Positions 14,923 through 24,564 of a stretch of DNA of 64,000 bases are shown here, piece after piece (the first letter of the stretch is position 1; each line of letters opens with the position of its first letter). The stretch is from Betaproteobacteria bacterium (GTDB taxonomy: Bacteria > Pseudomonadota > Gammaproteobacteria > Burkholderiales > CAIKXV01). The position numbers were made by a program, and so were the translations under genes. The notes below the pieces were generated by a model that was given only the letters and a program-made list of their open reading frames with translations, did not search any database and had not been told where the DNA came from. Location: positions 186,001-250,000 of the forward strand of contig CANGYF010000001.1 in assembly GCA_947458265.1 (NCBI GenBank), in the 5' to 3' direction.

Positions 14923-15918
14923 TCAGTTCGCCTTGATGCCGGCCGCCCTCACCACGCGGCCCCATTTCTCCATGTCGGCGGCCATGTAGGCGCCGAACTG
15001 GGCCGGGGTCATCCGCAGCACCGTCGCGCCGTCGTTGTCGAGCTGTTTCCGGATCTCGGGCGACTCCTGCACTGCCGACACTTCCCGGTGCAGGCGCTCG
15101 ACGATGGCCGCCGGGGTGCCGGCAGGCGCGAGCAGCCCGAACCAGTTCACCGTTTCGTAGTCGGGGACGCCGGCCTCCGCGATCGGGGGCACGTCCGGCA
15201 GGATCGGGTTGCGCTGGAGCGACCCGACGCCCAGCGCACGCAGCCGGCCCGCACGCACATGGGGCACGGTGGCCAGCAGGCCGCCGAAGGTCAGGTTCGC
15301 ATGCCCCGCGACGACATCGACGGTCGCCGCGCCTGCACCTTTATAGGGCACGTGCAGCATGTCCACCTTCGCGCTGTAGGTGAACATCTCGGCCGCGAGG
15401 TGGCTCACGCTGCCCACGCCCGCCGAGGCGTACTGCAGCTTGCCTGGATTCTTCCTGGCGAGGGCGAGCAGGTCCGCAACCGACCGGGCGGGTACGCCGG
15501 GATGCACCACCAGCACGACCGGGCTGCCGGCCACGATGGCCACCGGCGAGAACGACTTGATCGGGTCGAAACGGCCCTTGAGGTCGTACAGCCAGGGGCT
15601 CACCACGTGGGCCAGCGATGCCACCAGCAGCGTGTAGCCATCGCGCGCGGCATTGGCCGCCAGTTCGGTGCCGATGATGCCGCCGGCACCGGCGCGGTTG
15701 TCGACCACCATCTGCATGCCGAGGCGTTCGCTCATCGCCATCGCGACGATGCGTCCGGTGACATCGCTGCCGCCGCCCGGTGGAAACGGGATGATCAGCC
15801 GGATGGGCTTGGCCGGATAGGCCTGCGCCATGGCCGTGCCGGCGCCTGCGGTTGCGATTGCGATTGCGAGTGCAGCCGCACCGAGCATCGCGGCATGCAT
15901 CAGTATGCGTGCCGCCAT
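14923..15918 (-). CDS. Bug/TctC-family periplasmic substrate-binding protein
   Basis: A 331-residue protein with a signal peptide ending TAMAQA. It then has YPAKPIRLIIPFPPGGGSDV, DNRAGAGGIIGTELAANAARDG and VPYKGAGAATVDVVAGHANL, and ends RAAGIKAN. It is 2 bp after the MetE-like methyltransferase gene on the same strand and almost certainly co-transcribed with it. This hints that its ligand relates to that enzyme's substrate. Confidence 0.93.
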   Translation of the reverse strand: MAARILMHAAMLGAAALAIAIATAGAGTAMAQAYPAKPIRLIIPFPPGGGSDVTGRIVAMAMSERLGMQMVVDNRAGAGGIIGTELAANAARDGYTLLVASLAHVVSPWLYDLKGRFDPIKSFSPVAIVAGSPVVLVVHPGVPARSVADLLALARKNPGKLQYASAGVGSVSHLAAEMFTYSAKVDMLHVPYKGAGAATVDVVAGHANLTFGGLLATVPHVRAGRLRALGVGSLQRNPILPDVPPIAEAGVPDYETVNWFGLLAPAGTPAAIVERLHREVSAVQESPEIRKQLDNDGATVLRMTPAQFGAYMAADMEKWGRVVRAAGIKAN

Positions 15919-15920
15919 GC

Positions 15921-17045
15921 TCAGGCGTCCTGCCACACCGAACGCGCGGTCTCGGCGAGCAGGCGCAGCTTCGCGAACTGCTGGTCGGCCGTCATCACGG
16001 TGTTGCCGACGTTCCCGGAGAAGCCGCACTGCGGGCTCAGGCAAAGCCGGTCCAGCGAGACGAAGGCCGATGCTTCCTGGATGCGCGCGCGCAGCATCTC
16101 CGGCTGCTCGAGTTCCGGCGACTTGGTCGTCACCAGGCCGAGTGCGACGGTCTTGTCCTCGGGCATGTACTTCAGTGCATCGATCGGACCCGCGCGCGGG
16201 CTGTCGAACTCGAGGAAGTAGAAGCGCGCGTTGAGCCGCCGGAACAGCTGGTCGGCCATGAACTCGTAGCCGGCATCGGCCTGCCAGAAGCCGAGACGGT
16301 TGCCGCGGCAGACATGTATGCCGACGGTCATGCCCGCCGGTGCGGTGGCGATCACCGCGTTGATCACCTCGACATAGGTCTCGACCAGCTTGCGCCAGTC
16401 TTCGCCGCGTCGTTCCAGAACGGCCCGGATCTCCGGGTCGCCGAACTTCACCAGCGAGGTCTCGTCGATCTGCAGGTAGGTGCAGCCGGCGGCATGCAGC
16501 GCGGCGAACTCCTGCCGGTAGACCTCGATCACGTCTGCCCACCAGGTGTCGAGCGAGGTGTATGCATCGCGCAGGATGGCATCGTTGCCGCCCATGAAGT
16601 GCAGCACGATCGGCGAGGGCACCGTCATCTTCGGCGTGCACTGCGTGATGGAGCGCACGAACGCGAGGTGCTCGGCGAAGATGGGACCGGTCCAGCGCAG
16701 CGGCTTGTGGATGACGAGCTTCTCGACCGGGATGGTGTCGCCCTTGGCGTTGCGATGGACGAAGTCGCCCGGCTCCGCCTTCAGGCCGCCGGATCCGAGC
16801 GCCTTGCGGAAGAAATCGACGATGTAGTTCTGCCGACGGAACTCGCCGTCGCTCACCACGCGCAGGCCGGCTGCCTCCTGCCGCGCGACCACTTCGCGGA
16901 TCGCTTCGTCCTCGATGACACGCAGTTCGTCGTCCGACAGCAGGCGCTTGCGGCGCTGCTCGCGCGCTTCGATGAGATGGGCGGGGCGCAGGAGGCTTCC
17001 GACCTGGTCGGCGCGGAACGGGGGTGAGTGTGGAGCGACGATCAT
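15921..17045 (-). CDS. MetE C-terminal-domain-like (cobalamin-independent) methyltransferase
   Basis: A 374-residue protein homologous to the catalytic C-terminal domain of MetE. It begins FRADQVGSLLRP and has QIDETSLVKF. The zinc ligands are visible as IHVCRGN (His, Cys) and SPQCGFSGN (Cys). It lacks the N-terminal MetE domain, like archaeal MetE and many YxjG-type proteins. It probably transfers a methyl group to or from a thiol, not necessarily homocysteine. It heads a two-gene operon with a Bug binding protein. Confidence 0.88.
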   Translation of the reverse strand: MIVAPHSPPFRADQVGSLLRPAHLIEAREQRRKRLLSDDELRVIEDEAIREVVARQEAAGLRVVSDGEFRRQNYIVDFFRKALGSGGLKAEPGDFVHRNAKGDTIPVEKLVIHKPLRWTGPIFAEHLAFVRSITQCTPKMTVPSPIVLHFMGGNDAILRDAYTSLDTWWADVIEVYRQEFAALHAAGCTYLQIDETSLVKFGDPEIRAVLERRGEDWRKLVETYVEVINAVIATAPAGMTVGIHVCRGNRLGFWQADAGYEFMADQLFRRLNARFYFLEFDSPRAGPIDALKYMPEDKTVALGLVTTKSPELEQPEMLRARIQEASAFVSLDRLCLSPQCGFSGNVGNTVMTADQQFAKLRLLAETARSVWQDA

Positions 17046-17097
17046 GTTCTTGTCCCTGATGATTGGAAGTTCTTGTCTTCGACAGCCCGGCAACTGT

Positions 17098-17619
17098 TCA
17101 GCGACCGGTCTTCGCCCGCCGGCGCCGCTCCGACATCCGCATCGCCGCCTGGATCGTGGCCGGATGCCGCGCATGTGGCGTGCACATCCGGTGCGGCAGC
17201 GGCCTGATGCCTACGCGGTACAGGTCTAGCCGGTCGGCGTCCCAGCAGGCGATGATGGCCGGGTCAGACACCGTGTGTCCGTCGCTGTGCAGGCGCATGG
17301 CCTCGCACAACTGCTCGAACTCGGTGGGCGACAGTTCGGTGATCGCGCCGTCGCGCCGCTGCCGGGTGGCGAAGTCGGCGGCGCGGTGTCCGTGCAGCGG
17401 GTCGCGGCCGTCGTTGTGGCGCTGGCTGTCGTGCAGGTACGCGAACCACGCGAGGATCGACGGATTCACGTCCGCGGCTCGCGCCAGCTGCTGGCCGTGG
17501 TACCAGACGCGGCTCCAGTGCGGCAGGCCGTGGATGCCGCCGCCGTAGTCGAGCCGGAACTGTGGCCGGACGATGGCGAGGGCCTTGCGGATGATATGGG
17601 TCGAGGGGGCGGCTGGCAT
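17098..17619 (-). CDS. HD-domain-like protein, uncharacterised
   Basis: A 173-residue protein. GIHGLPHWSRVWYHG, then AYLHDSQRHNDGRDPLHG and CWDADRLDLYRVG give the H...HD...D spacing of an HD phosphohydrolase-like metal site. The first 20 residues of the longer frame make no sense, so ATG 17619 is chosen. Soluble. The gene is divergent from aconitase A. Substrate unknown. Confidence 0.7.
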   Translation of the reverse strand: MPAAPSTHIIRKALAIVRPQFRLDYGGGIHGLPHWSRVWYHGQQLARAADVNPSILAWFAYLHDSQRHNDGRDPLHGHRAADFATRQRRDGAITELSPTEFEQLCEAMRLHSDGHTVSDPAIIACWDADRLDLYRVGIRPLPHRMCTPHARHPATIQAAMRMSERRRRAKTGR

Positions 17620-17731
17620 CGCTGGGATTCGTCGAAGCACGGTATGCTGCTCGATCGTACAGAAAGAACAGGCTGGTCGGGTGCAGACGTCGAAGCCATC
17701 GGCGCGCACGACGGGCAGCGGAGGAGGACGG

Positions 17732-20473
17732 ATGACCGCGGATGTTTCACGGCAGGACGCGTTGGCCCTGGCGAGGGTGCTGCACGTCGACGGCGTCGAG
17801 TACCACTACTTCAGCCTGGCCGACGCGGCGTCCATCGGGCTGGTCGGGGTCGACCGCCTGCCGTTCTCGACCAGGGTGTTCGTCGAGAACCTCGTTCGGC
17901 AGCGCGCGCTCGGCCAGTCGGGCCCGGAGGATCTGCGCAACCTGGCGGTCTGGCTCGCGGCAAATGGGGCAGGTGGGGCCGGCGGGGCGGGCCATCCGGA
18001 CTGCGAGATCGGCTTCCGCCCGGCACGGATGATGATGCCCGATTCCTCCGGCATCACGCTGCTCGGCGACATGGCGGCGATGCGCGATGCGATGGTCGAC
18101 CTCGGCGGCGACCCGCGCCGTATCAACCCGCAGATACAGCTCGACTTCATCGTCGACCACTCGGTGATGGTCGAGGCGCAGGGACGTCCGGATGCGCTGG
18201 CCTTCAACATGGCCCGCGAGTTCGAGCAGAACCGCGAGCGCTACGAGTTCCTGCGCTGGGGCAGCCGGGCGTTCGGCAACCTGCGCGTGTTCCCGCCGGG
18301 CTCGGGCATCCTGCACCAGATCAACCTCGAGTACCTCGCCAGCGTCGTGTTCACTGCCGAGGTGGATGGACGCACGCTCGCGTACCCGGATTCGCTGATC
18401 GCGATGGACAGCCACACTGCGATGACCAATGCGCTGGGCGTCGTCGGCTGGGGTGTCGGTGGGCTCGAAGGCGGCACGGTCGCGCTCGGCGAGCCGATCT
18501 CGATCCTCATCCCCGAGGTCGTCGGCTGCCGCCTGGTCGGGCGCATGCCCGCGGGTGCGACCGCCACCGATCTCGCGCTCACCGTCACGCAGGCAATGCG
18601 CCGGCACGGGGTGATCGCGAAGGTGGTGGAGTTCTTCGGTTCCGGTGTCGACACGCTCACGCTGCCGGAGCGGGCGACGCTGTCCAACATGACCCCCGAG
18701 TACGGCGCGAACATGGGCTTCTTCTCCGTCGATGCGGAGACGCTCGCCTATCTGTCGCTGACCGGGCGATCTCCGGCGCAGGTGGCGCTGGTCGAGGCGT
18801 ACTGCAAGGCGCAGGGGCTGTGGCGCGACAGCGCGCAGCCGTCGCCGGACTATGCGCAGGTGGTGGAGATCGACCTCGCGGCGATCGAGCCCTGCATGGC
18901 CGGGCCGGGGCGGCCGGATGCGCGGGTACCGCTGGCGCAGGTGCCGGCGGCGTTCGCGTCGGTGGTGGGCGCGTCGGCGGTGGGTGCGTCGGCGGGCGAT
19001 GGGCGCGCGCCCGTCCGCGTGCCGCTGGCCGGCATGGACGACACGCTCGGCGACGGTGACGTGGCGATCGCCGCGATCACCAGTTGCACCAATACCTCGA
19101 ACCCGATGGTGATGCTCGCCGCCGGCCTGCTCGCGCGTAATGCGCGGCGGCGAGGGCTGAAGCCGCCGGCGAGGGTGAAGACCTCGCTCTCGCCCGGTTC
19201 GCGAGTGGTGGCCGACTACCTCGCGCGCAGCGGCCTGCAGGAGGACCTCGACGCGCTCGGCTTCCAGGTGACCGGCTTCGGCTGCATGACCTGCATGGGC
19301 AACTCCGGCCCGCTGGCCGAGGATGTGCGCGAGGCGATCGACGCGGCACGCCTGGCGACGGTGGCGGTGCTCTCGGGCAACCGCAACTTCGATGCGCGCA
19401 TTCATCCGAGCGTGCGTGCGAACTTCCTGGCTTCGCCGCCGCTGGTCGTCGCCTGTGCGATCGCCGGCACGGTCACCCGCGACCTCACCCGCGAGCCGCT
19501 CGGGCACGATCCGCAGGGCCAGCCTGTGTACCTGCGCGAGATCTGGCCCGATGCGGATGAAGTGCGCGGGGTGCTGAAGGCGACGCTCGACGCCGGGCTG
19601 TTCACCGAACGCTATCGCACCATCCTGGACGGCACGCCGCAATGGCAGGCGCTGCAGGCGCCGGACACGCCGCGCCACGACTGGCGTGCCGGCAGCCACT
19701 TCATCATCCGTCCGCCGTTCTTCGAGGGGATTCCACCAGTGCCGCAGGCCGTGCAGCCGCTGCAGGGCGCACGCACGCTGCTGATGCTGGGCGACATGGT
19801 GACCACCGACCACATCTCGCCGATCGGCGCGATCCCGGCCAACGGACCTGCCGGACGCTACCTGCAGTCGCTGGGCGTCGCGCCGAAGGACTTCGTGAAC
19901 TATGCGGCGCGGCGGCTCAACCACGAGGTGATGGTGCGCGGCACCTTCGCCAACCTGCGGCTGCGCAACGAACTCACGCCGGGCGTCGAGGGCAGTTCAA
20001 CGTTGCACCTGCCCTCGGGCGAGGCGATGTCGGTGCATGAAGCCGCCGAGCGCTATCGTGCCGATGGCGTGCCGCTGGTGGTGGTCGCCGGGCGCGAGTA
20101 CGGTGCGGGCTCGTCGCGTGACTGGGCGGCCAAGGGCACGGCGCTGCTCGGTATCCGCGCGGTGATCGCCGAATCGTTCGAGCGCATCCATCGCTCGAAC
20201 CTGGTGGGCATGGGCGTGCTGCCACTGCAGTTGCCGGAGGGCACCACGCGCAGGACGCTCGGGCTCACCGGGCACGAGACCTTCGACATCGACACGGTCG
20301 CCGCCGCGCAGGGCACCAAGGCAGCGGTGGCCTGCACCATCGTCCACCCGGATGGCAGACGTACCCCGATCACGCTGATCTCCCGGCTCGATACCCGGCT
20401 GGAGGTCGACTACTACCGACATGGCGGCATCGTCCAGCACGTGCTGCGCAAGTTCCTGGAGACTCCCCGATGA
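17732..20473 (+). CDS. acnA: Aconitate hydratase A
   Basis: A 913-residue aconitase of the AcnA/IRP1 type, interconverting citrate, cis-aconitate and isocitrate in the TCA cycle. The [4Fe-4S] ligands are Cys452 (ITSCTN), Cys518 and Cys521 (GCMTCMGN). The swivel domain carries TTDHISPIGAIPANGPAGRY, GREYGAGSSRDWAAKG and FERIHRSNLVGMG. An Ala/Gly/Val-rich linker near 410-430 resembles an expansion. GAGGAGGAC precedes ATG 17732. Its TGA overlaps the ATG of a Bug protein gene, a rare partner for aconitase. AcnD (2-methylcitrate) is a less likely alternative, as no prp genes are nearby. Confidence 0.93.
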   Translation: MTADVSRQDALALARVLHVDGVEYHYFSLADAASIGLVGVDRLPFSTRVFVENLVRQRALGQSGPEDLRNLAVWLAANGAGGAGGAGHPDCEIGFRPARMMMPDSSGITLLGDMAAMRDAMVDLGGDPRRINPQIQLDFIVDHSVMVEAQGRPDALAFNMAREFEQNRERYEFLRWGSRAFGNLRVFPPGSGILHQINLEYLASVVFTAEVDGRTLAYPDSLIAMDSHTAMTNALGVVGWGVGGLEGGTVALGEPISILIPEVVGCRLVGRMPAGATATDLALTVTQAMRRHGVIAKVVEFFGSGVDTLTLPERATLSNMTPEYGANMGFFSVDAETLAYLSLTGRSPAQVALVEAYCKAQGLWRDSAQPSPDYAQVVEIDLAAIEPCMAGPGRPDARVPLAQVPAAFASVVGASAVGASAGDGRAPVRVPLAGMDDTLGDGDVAIAAITSCTNTSNPMVMLAAGLLARNARRRGLKPPARVKTSLSPGSRVVADYLARSGLQEDLDALGFQVTGFGCMTCMGNSGPLAEDVREAIDAARLATVAVLSGNRNFDARIHPSVRANFLASPPLVVACAIAGTVTRDLTREPLGHDPQGQPVYLREIWPDADEVRGVLKATLDAGLFTERYRTILDGTPQWQALQAPDTPRHDWRAGSHFIIRPPFFEGIPPVPQAVQPLQGARTLLMLGDMVTTDHISPIGAIPANGPAGRYLQSLGVAPKDFVNYAARRLNHEVMVRGTFANLRLRNELTPGVEGSSTLHLPSGEAMSVHEAAERYRADGVPLVVVAGREYGAGSSRDWAAKGTALLGIRAVIAESFERIHRSNLVGMGVLPLQLPEGTTRRTLGLTGHETFDIDTVAAAQGTKAAVACTIVHPDGRRTPITLISRLDTRLEVDYYRHGGIVQHVLRKFLETPR

Positions 20474-21465
20474 AACGCATTCATCTTCACTCTGCTGCTT
20501 CCCTCCTGCTGCTGGTGCCCTGCGCGGGCACTGCCCTCGCGCAGTCCGCGCAGTCCGCGCAAGCCGATTACCCGGTCAAGTCGGTCCTGTTCATGGTGCC
20601 GCAGGCGGCCGGTGGCTCCACCGATACGCTCGCGCGCCTGATCGGCCAGCGGCTGGGCGATGCGCTGGGCGTGACGGTGGTGATCGAGAACCGTCCCGGC
20701 GCGAACGGCATCATCGGCACCGAGGCCGCGCTCAAGGCCGCGCCCAATGGCGGCACGCTGATCGTCAGCGGCACCGGCATCATGGCGATCAATCCTTCCC
20801 TGTATCCGAAGCTGTCATACGACCCGGTGCGCAATTTCGTGGCAGTGGCCAACTTCGGCTATTCGACCAGCGTGCTGGTCGCGCACCCCTCGCTGCCGGT
20901 GAAGACCATCGCCGACGTGATCGCGCTGGCGAAGAAGAAACCCGGCGCCATCAAGTACGCCTCGGCTGGCGTGGGCAGCTCGCCGCACCTGTCGGCAGCG
21001 CTGTTCCAGCACCTGTCGGGGGTAGACGTCCTGCATGTGCCGTACAAGGGCAGCACGCCCGGCGTGAGCGCCACGCTGACCGGCGAGACCGAGATCATGT
21101 TCACCGGCGTCGCTTCGGCGCTGTCGTTCATCAAGGCCGGACGCCTGCGCCCGATCTCGATCAACGGGCCGCGGCGCAGCCCCGCGCTGCCGACCGTGCC
21201 CACCGCCGGCGAGTCGGGCCTGCCCGGTTTCGAGGCAGACTTCTGGATCGGCCTGTTCGCACCGGCCGGCCTGCCGCGTCCGCTGGTCACGCGGCTCAAC
21301 ACGGAAGTGAACCGCATCCTCACCGCCGATGGCATGCGTGAGCGGCTGGGTGAACTGGGCGTCGATGCCGTGCCGGGGACGCCGGAGCAGTTCGGCGAGC
21401 TGCTGGTGCGTGATATCGATCGCTGGGCGAAGGCGGTGAAGGCAGCCGGGTTGAAGGGGGAGTAG
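20470..21465 (+). CDS. Bug/TctC-family periplasmic substrate-binding protein, coupled to aconitase
   Basis: A 331-residue protein with a signal peptide ending GTALAQS. SVLFMVPQAAGGSTDTLAR, ENRPGANGIIGTEAALKAAPNG and VPYKGSTPGVSATLTGETEI are the family motifs. The ATG overlaps the acnA stop by 4 bp (ATGA), so the two are co-translated. That suggests a ligand such as citrate, aconitate or another tricarboxylate. This is inference; no permease is adjacent. Confidence 0.93.
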   Translation: MKRIHLHSAASLLLLVPCAGTALAQSAQSAQADYPVKSVLFMVPQAAGGSTDTLARLIGQRLGDALGVTVVIENRPGANGIIGTEAALKAAPNGGTLIVSGTGIMAINPSLYPKLSYDPVRNFVAVANFGYSTSVLVAHPSLPVKTIADVIALAKKKPGAIKYASAGVGSSPHLSAALFQHLSGVDVLHVPYKGSTPGVSATLTGETEIMFTGVASALSFIKAGRLRPISINGPRRSPALPTVPTAGESGLPGFEADFWIGLFAPAGLPRPLVTRLNTEVNRILTADGMRERLGELGVDAVPGTPEQFGELLVRDIDRWAKAVKAAGLKGE

Positions 21466-21638
21466 ATCGGCCGGGGCGGCTAAGGGCTGGGTCACAATCT
21501 CGCAGTGTGTGCGCAACCCCCTCCAGGTGTGGCCGGGAGGCCTGTTTCCGGCGATAGGCCAAGCATTCCTGGATCGCTCCCGCAGCCCCTGGCTGCTAGA
21601 CTAGTCAGTTATATGGTCAGATAGTAGCGGGAGGCGTG

Positions 21639-21896
21639 ATGGAATCCTGGCCTGTGCAGGACGCAAAGGCGCGGTTCAGCGAGATGCTGGATGCCTGTCT
21701 CAATGGGGGTCCGCAACTCGTCACGCGTCGCGGGGTTGAGGCCGCGGTGCTCGTTCCTGTGAAGGAATGGCGGCGGCTGCAATCCGCAGCACGCCCTTCG
21801 ATCAAGCAGTTGCTGCTGAGCGACGAGGCCCGCCACGAGTTCCGGTTGCCCGACCGCGGAAGTGCCCGGCGTCGTACTCCAGTCGACTCGTTGTAG
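21639..21896 (+). CDS. Phd-family antitoxin
   Basis: An 85-residue antitoxin. MESWPVQDAKARFSEMLDAC and GPQLVTRRGVEAAVLVPVKEW form the Phd domain. The tail (LLLSDEARHEFRLPDRGSAR) is the usual FitB/VapC-binding region. GGGAGG precedes the start. A VapC gene follows 8 bp later. Confidence 0.9.
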   Translation: MESWPVQDAKARFSEMLDACLNGGPQLVTRRGVEAAVLVPVKEWRRLQSAARPSIKQLLLSDEARHEFRLPDRGSARRRTPVDSL

Positions 21897-21904
21897 GAAG
21901 CCGG

Positions 21905-22345
21905 ATGTTCCTGATCGATACGAACGTCGTCTCGGAGCTACGTCGCCCGCGGCCGAGCCTCGCGGTTGTAGCCTGGCTGGAAACCGTGGACGAGTCCGAG
22001 CTCTTTCTGAGTGCAATGACGCTTGGAGAGCTTCAGGCCGGCATCGAGCTGACGCGGGTGCAGGACCTGGTGAAAGCAGCCGAAATAGAGGGCTGGCTCG
22101 AACAGTTGGCCGTAGCCTGGAATGTCCTGCCACTGGATGGCGCCGTCTGTCGCGCCTGGGGCCGCCTCATGCACAGGCGCTCCGATACGCTGCTCGAGGA
22201 CGCATTGATCGCAGCCACTGCGCTCGTGCATGGATTGACGGTAGTGACCCGAAACGTTGCGGATTTCCGTACGTTCGGTGTATCCGTCTTCGACCCGTTC
22301 AAGGACAGCGCCTACCAGTCAGGCACAGCGCGACGAAAACGGTGA
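21905..22345 (+). CDS. VapC/FitB-type PIN-domain toxin
   Basis: A 146-residue PIN RNase. It starts MFLIDTNVVSELRRPRPS, has SAMTLGELQAGIEL, and ends with DTLLEDALIAATALVHGLTV and TRNVADFRTFGVSVFDPF. All conserved acidic residues are present. It is paired with a Phd-type antitoxin, like neisserial FitAB-type modules. It looks functional. Confidence 0.92.
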   Translation: MFLIDTNVVSELRRPRPSLAVVAWLETVDESELFLSAMTLGELQAGIELTRVQDLVKAAEIEGWLEQLAVAWNVLPLDGAVCRAWGRLMHRRSDTLLEDALIAATALVHGLTVVTRNVADFRTFGVSVFDPFKDSAYQSGTARRKR

Positions 22346-22510
22346 GGCGACGTATCGGTTTTTGCCTGTGTCTGACGGCCCACAGGCATTCTGCCAGTCG
22401 ATGCGAGGCGCTGGACGCGTCGTTGGCCCGCGTCTTGCTTTTTCTCTGCAGTATCCCGGTACGTCCCTGTACCATTCTTCCAACGCGATCCAACGACAGG
22501 TCTTCCACGC

Positions 22511-23476
22511 ATGTCCGCCCCTTCGCTCGTCACCGCGCTCGCTGCTGCCGTCACGGCAGCCTTCGCCGCCGCTCCCGCCATCGCCCAATCCTGGCCCGAG
22601 AAGCCCATGCGCATCATCGTGCCCTGGGCGCCCGGGGGCAGCACCGACATCGTCGGTCGCCTGCTCGCCTCCGACCTGTCGAAGCGCTTCGGGCAGAACG
22701 TGGTCATCGAGAACCGTGCGGGTGCGGGGTCGATCGTCGGCCTCGAGTTCGCCTCCGCGGCGGCGCCGGACGGCTACACCTGGATGCTCACCTCCACCGG
22801 CTACGGCTTCATCATCCAGAAGGCGAAGGTGGACCTGGTGAACAGCTTCGCGCCGGTTGCGATGATCGGTACCAGCGACAGCGCGCTGGTAGTGCATCCG
22901 AGCTTCCCGGCGGCGAACGTGAAGGAGCTGATCGCGCTCGCGCGCAAGCGCCCCGGTGAGATCAACTTCGCGTCCTCGGGCATCGGCGGCTTCCCGCACC
23001 TGAACACCGAACTGTTCATGCTGCTGTCGAAGACCCGGATGACGCATGTGCCGTTCAAGGGCGGCGGGCCGGCGCTCGCCGACAACGTCGCTGGCAACTC
23101 GCAGCTGCAGATCGGTTCGCTGCCGGGCGCATTGCCGTTCATCAAGAGTGGCCGGTTGCGCCTGATCGCCATGGGCGGGCCGAAGCGCAACCCGGCCTTC
23201 CCCGACGTACCCACCATCAACGAATCAGGCCTGCCGGGCTATGAATCGCAGATCTGGTTCGGGCTGTTCGCGCCGCGTGCGACGCCGGCGGGCATCATCA
23301 GCCAGATGCACGGTGCGATAAACGCGCTGCTCGAGGCGCCGGACATGGTGCGCCGTCTCGACGAGCAGGGCGTGGTGACGTCGCGCCGAACCACCGCCGA
23401 ATTCGCGAAGCTGATGGAAGTCGAGACCGCGAAGTGGGCGAAGGTGATCAAGGCGGGTAACGTCGTTGGCGAGTGA
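22511..23476 (+). CDS. Bug/TctC-family periplasmic substrate-binding protein
   Basis: A 321-residue protein. The signal peptide ends APAIAQS. MRIIVPWAPGGSTDIVGRLL, ENRAGAGSIVGLEFASAAAPDG and VPFKGGGPALADNVAGNSQL are the family motifs. It is followed 67 bp later by another Bug gene on the same strand. Sequence differences between the two indicate separate specificities rather than a recent tandem copy. Confidence 0.93.
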   Translation: MSAPSLVTALAAAVTAAFAAAPAIAQSWPEKPMRIIVPWAPGGSTDIVGRLLASDLSKRFGQNVVIENRAGAGSIVGLEFASAAAPDGYTWMLTSTGYGFIIQKAKVDLVNSFAPVAMIGTSDSALVVHPSFPAANVKELIALARKRPGEINFASSGIGGFPHLNTELFMLLSKTRMTHVPFKGGGPALADNVAGNSQLQIGSLPGALPFIKSGRLRLIAMGGPKRNPAFPDVPTINESGLPGYESQIWFGLFAPRATPAGIISQMHGAINALLEAPDMVRRLDEQGVVTSRRTTAEFAKLMEVETAKWAKVIKAGNVVGE

Positions 23477-23543
23477 CCTGCATTGACAGCGCGCAGCTGA
23501 ACGGGCGCGGCTTGCTGTGCGTGCCCAATCCCGAGGCCTGAAA

Positions 23544-24533
23544 ATGACCGCGAAACACGACACCGCAGTACGCCGAGCATTGTTGATCGCACTCGCCGCC
23601 GCAAGCGCGGGTCTGGCGCATGCGCAGGAGACCTGGCCGTCCCGGCCGATCACGCTGATCGTGCCGTTCCCGCCCGGTGGCGCGGGCGATATCGTCGCCC
23701 GGCCGCTGGCAAATCAGCTCGAGCGTCTGTTCAAGCAGCCGATCATCGTCACCAACCGTCCCGGCGCCGCGGGTGCGATCGGCACCGCCGCGGCGGCCGC
23801 ATCCAAGCCCGACGGCTACACGCTGCTGGTGACGATCTCCTCGTTCAGCACGGTGCCCGAGGTCGATGCCCTGTTCAAGCGGCCGCAGGCCTTCACCCGC
23901 GAGCAGTTCATCCCGATCGCGCGGTTGACTGCCGATCCGCCGCTGCTGGTGGCCAACCCGGCGGCGCAGTGGCGATCGGTGAAGGAACTGGTCGCCGCCG
24001 CGCGCAAGCGGCCGGGCGAGATGTTCTATGCGCACTCGGGCCTGTATGCCCCGCAGCACACGGCGATGGAGATCTTCGCCACTGCGGCAGGCATCCGGCT
24101 GCAGGACGTGCCGTACGTGGGTGGTGCGCCGGCGATGGCCGCAGTGCTTGGCGGTCATGCCACCATGCTGGCTGCTTCTCCGGCGCTGTCGTCACCGCAT
24201 GTGAAGGCCGGCAAGGTGCGTGTCTACGGCACCTGGGGTGCCGAACGCAATGCGCTCTACCCGGATGTCCCGACGTTGATCGAACTGGGCTACAAGGCCG
24301 AGTTCTACAACTGGACGGGGGTCTTCGCAGTGCGCGGTACGTCCGAGCCGATCGTGCGCCAGTTGCGCGACGCGGTGCGCCAGGTGGTCACCGGCGATGA
24401 ATACCGGTCGGCTATGTCCAGGGTGCTGACGCCGGTAGCCTTCCAGGATTCACCGGAGTTCCAGAAGTTCCTCGAGGTGGATGCGCGACGGGTGAGCGAG
24501 GCGATCCGGACGATGCGCAAGCCGGCGGAGTAG
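23544..24533 (+). CDS. Bug/TctC-family periplasmic substrate-binding protein
   Basis: A 329-residue protein with a signal peptide ending GLAHAQE. ITLIVPFPPGGAGDIVARPL and NRPGAAGAIGTAAAAASKPDG are canonical. The middle is atypical: HSGLYAPQHTAMEIFATAAG and VPYVGGAPAMAAVLGG replace the more usual GxGSxxHL and VPYKGxGP motifs. This marks it as one of the more divergent Bug proteins here. ATG 23544 is chosen over an in-frame start 27 bp upstream because the signal peptide begins there. Confidence 0.92.
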   Translation: MTAKHDTAVRRALLIALAAASAGLAHAQETWPSRPITLIVPFPPGGAGDIVARPLANQLERLFKQPIIVTNRPGAAGAIGTAAAAASKPDGYTLLVTISSFSTVPEVDALFKRPQAFTREQFIPIARLTADPPLLVANPAAQWRSVKELVAAARKRPGEMFYAHSGLYAPQHTAMEIFATAAGIRLQDVPYVGGAPAMAAVLGGHATMLAASPALSSPHVKAGKVRVYGTWGAERNALYPDVPTLIELGYKAEFYNWTGVFAVRGTSEPIVRQLRDAVRQVVTGDEYRSAMSRVLTPVAFQDSPEFQKFLEVDARRVSEAIRTMRKPAE

Positions 24534-24564
24534 GCAGGGCGCAGCGGCGGGGGCGCACCTGGCA

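Noticed and set aside
17747-19924. 725-codon minus-strand frame opposite aconitase
   Set aside because: Shadow of acnA; composition is Arg/His-rich and no motif is present.
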